Shown: positions 61,649-64,000 of the stretch, one piece after another
Layout of the letters: every line of letters begins with the position of its first letter
Numbering within the stretch: position 1 is the first letter of the stretch
Source: Micromonospora globbae
GTDB taxonomy: Bacteria; Actinomycetota; Actinomycetes; Mycobacteriales; Micromonosporaceae
Assembly: GCF_003610785.1 (NCBI RefSeq)
Contig: NZ_RAQQ01000007.1
Coordinates: 124,001 to 188,000 of the forward strand
Direction: 5' to 3'
DNA: 64,000 nucleotides
The notes under the pieces: model-generated
The model's input: only the letters and a program-made list of their open reading frames with translations
Database searches by the model: none
Told to the model about the DNA's origin: nothing
Translations under genes and position numbers: made by a program

Positions 61649-62347
61649 GTGGGACACAGTATGAGCGGTGTCGGCGTTCTCGACAAGGCGGTGGTCATCC
61701 TCGCCGCCTGCGTCGACGGCGCCAGCCTGGCCGAACTCGTTGAACGCACGAAGCTGCCCCGGGCCACGGCGCACCGGCTGGCCCAGGCCCTGGAGATCCA
61801 CCGGATGCTGGTACGCGACACGCAGGGCCGCTGGCGCCCCGGGCCACGGCTCGGCGAGCTCGCCAACGCGGCGCCGGACGTCCTGCTGACCGCCGCGGAG
61901 CCGCTGCTGGCCGCGCTGCGCGACGCCACCGGCGAGAGCGCCCAGCTCTACCTGCGCCGCGCGGACGAGCGGATCTGCGTGGCCGCCGCGGAGCGGGCCA
62001 GCGGGCTCCGGGACACGGTCCCGGTCGGGTCGGTCCTGCCGATGACGGCCGGGTCCGCGGCGCAGATCCTCCTCGCCTGGGAGCCGCCGGAGGCGGTCAT
62101 GCCGCTGCTGCCGCGGTCCAAGTTCACCGGCCGCACCCTCGCCGAGGTGCGCCGGCGCGGCTGGGCGCAGAGCGTGGCCGAGCGGGAGGCCGGTGTGGCG
62201 AGCGTCTCGGCGCCGATCCGGGACCGGACCGGCCGGGTGATCGCGGCGATCAGCATCTCCGGGCCGATCGAGCGCCTGGGCCGCCGTCCGGGCGAGCGGC
62301 ACGCCATGGCCGTCGTCCGCGCCGGTCAACGCCTGAGCGGCCTCTGA
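61649..62347 (+). CDS. IclR-family regulator (NdgR/LtbR type)
   Basis: The 232-residue protein has an N-terminal winged helix (GVLDKAVVILAACVDGASLA, ELVERTKLPRATAHRLAQAL) and a C-terminal IclR effector domain (AERASGLRDTVPVGSVLPMT, GVASVSAPIRDRTGRVIAAI). In Streptomyces NdgR and in Corynebacterium LtbR, the orthologue next to leuCD controls leucine and related amino-acid genes. Start used is GTG at 61649, 13 nt after GGGAGG; ATG at 61661 is a possible later start. The neighbour and orientation match M. tuberculosis Rv2989. Confidence 0.9.
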   Translation: MGHSMSGVGVLDKAVVILAACVDGASLAELVERTKLPRATAHRLAQALEIHRMLVRDTQGRWRPGPRLGELANAAPDVLLTAAEPLLAALRDATGESAQLYLRRADERICVAAAERASGLRDTVPVGSVLPMTAGSAAQILLAWEPPEAVMPLLPRSKFTGRTLAEVRRRGWAQSVAEREAGVASVSAPIRDRTGRVIAAISISGPIERLGRRPGERHAMAVVRAGQRLSGL

Positions 62348-62375
62348 CCGGCTCCCGGGCGCTCACCCGACCCGC

Positions 62376-62434
62376 GTGATCATGAGGTTGACGGGCGGTT
62401 CGATCTCCCCGGGCCCCGCCAACCTCATGATCAC
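62376..62434. repeat. Intergenic inverted-repeat element B (GATC-ended)
   Basis: GTGATCATGAGGTTG (62376-62390) and CAACCTCATGATCAC (62420-62434) are perfect 15-nt inverted arms around a 29-nt core. It follows the IclR gene. The GATC near each end is shared with elements A (33009) and C (6283). Confidence 0.8.
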
Positions 62435-62482
62435 CGGGAGCGGGGACGGGAGCGGGGACGGGCGCGGAGGGGACGGACGGGG

Positions 62483-62513
62483 ACGGCCCGCCTCGCGTGG
62501 CGAGGCGGGCCGT
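62483..62513 (-). terminator. Hairpin downstream of tRNA-Glu copy 1
   Basis: A perfect 14-bp stem from ACGGCCCGCCTCGC (62483-62496) to its mirror (62500-62513), loop GTG. On the minus strand it follows the 3' end of the tRNA at 62524. The IclR gene on the other strand could also use it. Confidence 0.7.
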
Positions 62514-62523
62514 TCCGCAGGTG

Positions 62524-62596
62524 TAGCCCCGACCGGATTCGAACCGGCGCTACCGCCTTGAGAGGGCGGCGTCCTGGGCCGCTAGACGACGGGGCC
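62524..62596 (-). tRNA. tRNA-Glu (anticodon CTC), copy 1
   Basis: A 73-nt cloverleaf on the minus strand. The acceptor stem is GGCCCCG/CGGGGCT, with one G-U pair, and the discriminator is A. The anticodon stem is CCGCC/GGCGG with loop CTCTCAA, reading anticodon CTC, and the T arm is GCCGGTTCGAATCCGGT. No CCA is encoded. The sequence is identical to the copy at 62743-62815. Confidence 0.97.
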
Positions 62597-62689
62597 AGGC
62601 ACGTTCCGTGCTCCACCGCCCTGCCGGACGGCGCCCGCTGAGTCTAGCGGCGCCCGTGGGCGGGGTGTGAACCGGGTCCGGGTGGGTAG

Positions 62690-62736
62690 ACCCGGCAAAA
62701 GGAGAACGGCCCGCCTCACCGAAGCGAGACGGGCCG
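62690..62736 (-). terminator. Terminator downstream of tRNA-Glu copy 2
   Basis: An imperfect stem (62707-62736; CGGCCCGtCTC/GAGgCGGGCCG on the minus strand, loop GCTTCGGT) is followed by TTCTCCTTTT. It resembles the hairpin after copy 1, as if tRNA and terminator were duplicated together. Confidence 0.75.
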
Positions 62737-62742
62737 CGAATG

Positions 62743-62815
62743 TAGCCCCGACCGGATTCGAACCGGCGCTACCGCCTTGAGAGGGCGGCGTCCTGGGCCG
62801 CTAGACGACGGGGCC
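62743..62815 (-). tRNA. tRNA-Glu (anticodon CTC), copy 2
   Basis: Another 73-nt tRNA-Glu on the minus strand, identical in sequence to copy 1, with starts spaced by 219 nt. The anticodon loop CTCTCAA gives anticodon CTC. Confidence 0.97.
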
Positions 62816-62947
62816 AGAACCTTCTTCCCTCACCGCTCCTGCGAGCGGCGCCGCTGAACCCTACCAGAACGCCGCCCGACCCCTTCACGGGGCCGATGCG
62901 GCCTTCTGACAAGAGTCAGCGACCGACATTCTCACGAACACCGGCTG

Positions 62948-63019
62948 CTGGGGTACCAGGACTCGAACCTAGACTAACTGAGCCAGAATCAGTCGGGCTG
63001 CCAATTACCCCATACCCCA
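62948..63019 (-). tRNA. tRNA-Gln (anticodon CTG)
   Basis: A 72-nt cloverleaf on the minus strand: acceptor stem TGGGGTA/TACCCCA with discriminator G, anticodon stem ACTGA/TCAGT with loop TTCTGGC giving anticodon CTG, and T arm CTAGGTTCGAGTCCTGG. No CCA is encoded. Confidence 0.96.
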
Positions 63020-63128
63020 ATGGCCCCTTGCGGCGCCGGGAATGAACTTTACCCTCCCGCCGCCGACAGGCCAAATCCAACCCCACGAACCCCAGGTGAC
63101 CAGGGGTTCCGCGGCGTCGGAGCCCGGA

Positions 63129-63932
63129 TCAGGCGACCGGCACCACCGGGTTGGTGAGCTCGCCGATCCCCTCGATCCGCACGCTCACCGTATCCCCGTC
63201 GGTGAGGGGACTAACCCCCGCCGGCGTGCCCGTCAGCACGACGTCGCCGGGGAGCAGCGTCATCACGTGTGAGATGTACGACACGAGCGCCGGCACGTCG
63301 AAGACCATGTCCCGCGTACGGCCGAGCTGCCGCACCTCCAGCGCGTCCGGGTCCGGGCCGACCTCGCAGCGGATCTCGAGATCCGACACGTCCAGGCCCG
63401 TGGTGATCCACGGCCCGAGCGGGCAGAACGAGTCGAAGCCCTTCGCCCGGGTCCACTGGCCGTCGGAGCGCTGCAGATCCCGGGCCGTCACGTCGTTGGC
63501 ACAGGTGTAGCCGAAGATGGCCCGCTCGGCGGCGGCCCGGTCGGCACGGCGCGCCCCCGGCGCGCCGATCACCACGGCCAGCTCCGCCTCGTGCTCGACC
63601 TGCTTCGAGAAGATCGGCAGCCGGATCGCGTCGCGGGGCCCGATCACCGAGGTCGACGGCTTGAGGAAGAGCAGGGGTTCCTTCGGCACCTCGCTGCCGT
63701 GCTCGGCGGCGTGCTCGGCGTAGTTGCGGCCGACACACACCACCTTGCTCGGCAGGATCGGCGAGAGCAGCCGTACGTCGGAGAGCGCCCAACGGGCGCC
63801 GGTGAACGATATCTGGCCGAACGGGTGCCCCTCGATCTCGGCGACGGTCAGGCCCTGCGGCCCGGCCTCCGGCTCGCCCTCGACGACCCCGAACGACATT
63901 CCCTTGGCATGAGCGAAACGAGCGATACGCAC
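63129..63932 (-). CDS. Fumarylacetoacetate hydrolase (FAH) family protein
   Basis: The 267-residue enzyme has the FAH C-terminal fold: VVCVGRNYAEHAAEHGSEVP, LFLKPSTSVIGPRDAI, HEAELAVVIG (metal-binding Glu) and ANDVTARDLQRSDGQWTRAK, followed by GTPAGVSPLTDGDTVSVRIE. Such enzymes act on acylpyruvates or oxaloacetate (hydrolase or decarboxylase) or in aromatic breakdown; the substrate is not resolved. The start chosen is the second of two adjacent GTG codons (63932), with minus-strand TAGATT 6 nt upstream; the first GTG at 63935 is too close to the -10. Its neighbour in M. tuberculosis is gltX, which would lie beyond tRNAs on the left. Confidence 0.9.
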   Translation of the reverse strand: MRIARFAHAKGMSFGVVEGEPEAGPQGLTVAEIEGHPFGQISFTGARWALSDVRLLSPILPSKVVCVGRNYAEHAAEHGSEVPKEPLLFLKPSTSVIGPRDAIRLPIFSKQVEHEAELAVVIGAPGARRADRAAAERAIFGYTCANDVTARDLQRSDGQWTRAKGFDSFCPLGPWITTGLDVSDLEIRCEVGPDPDALEVRQLGRTRDMVFDVPALVSYISHVMTLLPGDVVLTGTPAGVSPLTDGDTVSVRIEGIGELTNPVVPVA

Positions 63933-63938
63933 CACGCA

Positions 63939-63944
63939 AATCTA
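63939..63944 (-). promoter_or_regulatory. Putative -10 element for leaderless FAH-family mRNA
   Basis: Minus-strand TAGATT, 6 nt before GTG 63932, and no ribosome-binding site. Confidence 0.5.
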
Positions 63945-64000
63945 GCCCCGCCGCCGGGCGATCCCGGTACGGCGGGCGGTGCGCGCCGAGCTGCCACGGC

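Overview
The window is about 73% GC with strong G/C third-position codon bias, GTG starts nearly as common as ATG, and gene content typical of an actinobacterium. The order of housekeeping genes (rpsP, ffh, amt-glnB-glnD, ftsY, smc, mutM, rnc, coaD, rsmD, recG, fakA-like, rpmB, thiL, ddl, gpsA, cofC, ppk1, mutT1, hup, leuD-leuC, IclR, tRNA-Glu/Gln, FAH) follows the Mycobacterium tuberculosis Rv2909c-Rv2993c block. The accessory genes (XRE/DUF397 pair, DUF402, Uma2, CAP protein, LPxTG protein) and intergenic inverted repeats suggest Micromonosporaceae (Micromonospora-like). It is core chromosome: no phage, insertion sequence, CRISPR array or biosynthetic cluster was seen.

Region by region. 1-6.1 kb: rpsP (cut by the window edge), a DUF402 protein, archaeal-type prolyl-tRNA synthetase, an amidohydrolase, a Uma2 nuclease-fold protein and ffh. 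6.2-10.5 kb: a minus-strand operon of ABC ATPase, ABC permease, histidine kinase, response regulator and a TmrB-like ATP-binding protein, resembling a drug-sensing and resistance module. 10.6-14.9 kb: the nitrogen operon amt-glnB-glnD behind a convincing GlnR-type operator. 15-21.4 kb: an APH-like kinase, ftsY, PhoD-like phosphatase, MarR, universal stress protein, DinB-fold protein and HAD hydrolase. 21.4-34.2 kb: smc, a small coiled-coil protein, a CAP-domain membrane protein with a very long disordered cytoplasmic part, a GH114-like secreted protein, then mutM/rnc/plsX/rpmF/DUF177/SepIVA-like/coaD/rsmD. Several starts and stops in this last group overlap.

34.4-45.2 kb: an LPxTG surface protein, recG, a FakA-like kinase, rpmB, an ATP-grasp protein, GNAT, thiL, a stand-alone Lrp ligand-binding domain, DUF3515 and ddl. 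45.3-50.4 kb looks accessory: a TPR-AAA+ ATPase, a small basic protein, an XRE/DUF397 pair with a palindromic upstream site, a PrmC-related methyltransferase and a gamma-synthase/lyase family PLP enzyme. 50.4-64 kb: gpsA-plsC, cofC, an OB-like small protein, ppk1 behind a PHO-box-like repeat, mutT1, a membrane-anchored EEP nuclease/phosphatase, the HU protein with a Lys/Ala tail, leuD-leuC with a divergent IclR (NdgR/LtbR type), two identical tRNA-Glu(CTC), tRNA-Gln(CTG) and an FAH-family enzyme.

The observations most worth following are: three 59-73 nt intergenic inverted-repeat elements with GATC near both ends; the TmrB-like gene at the end of an ABC/two-component operon; a GlnR box and a PHO box in the expected places; and many -10-like hexamers 6-8 nt from start codons, which imply leaderless mRNAs, one of them starting with an arginine-rich 50-codon ORF coupled to mutT1. 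I did not see a clearly new multi-gene system; most genes have recognisable families.
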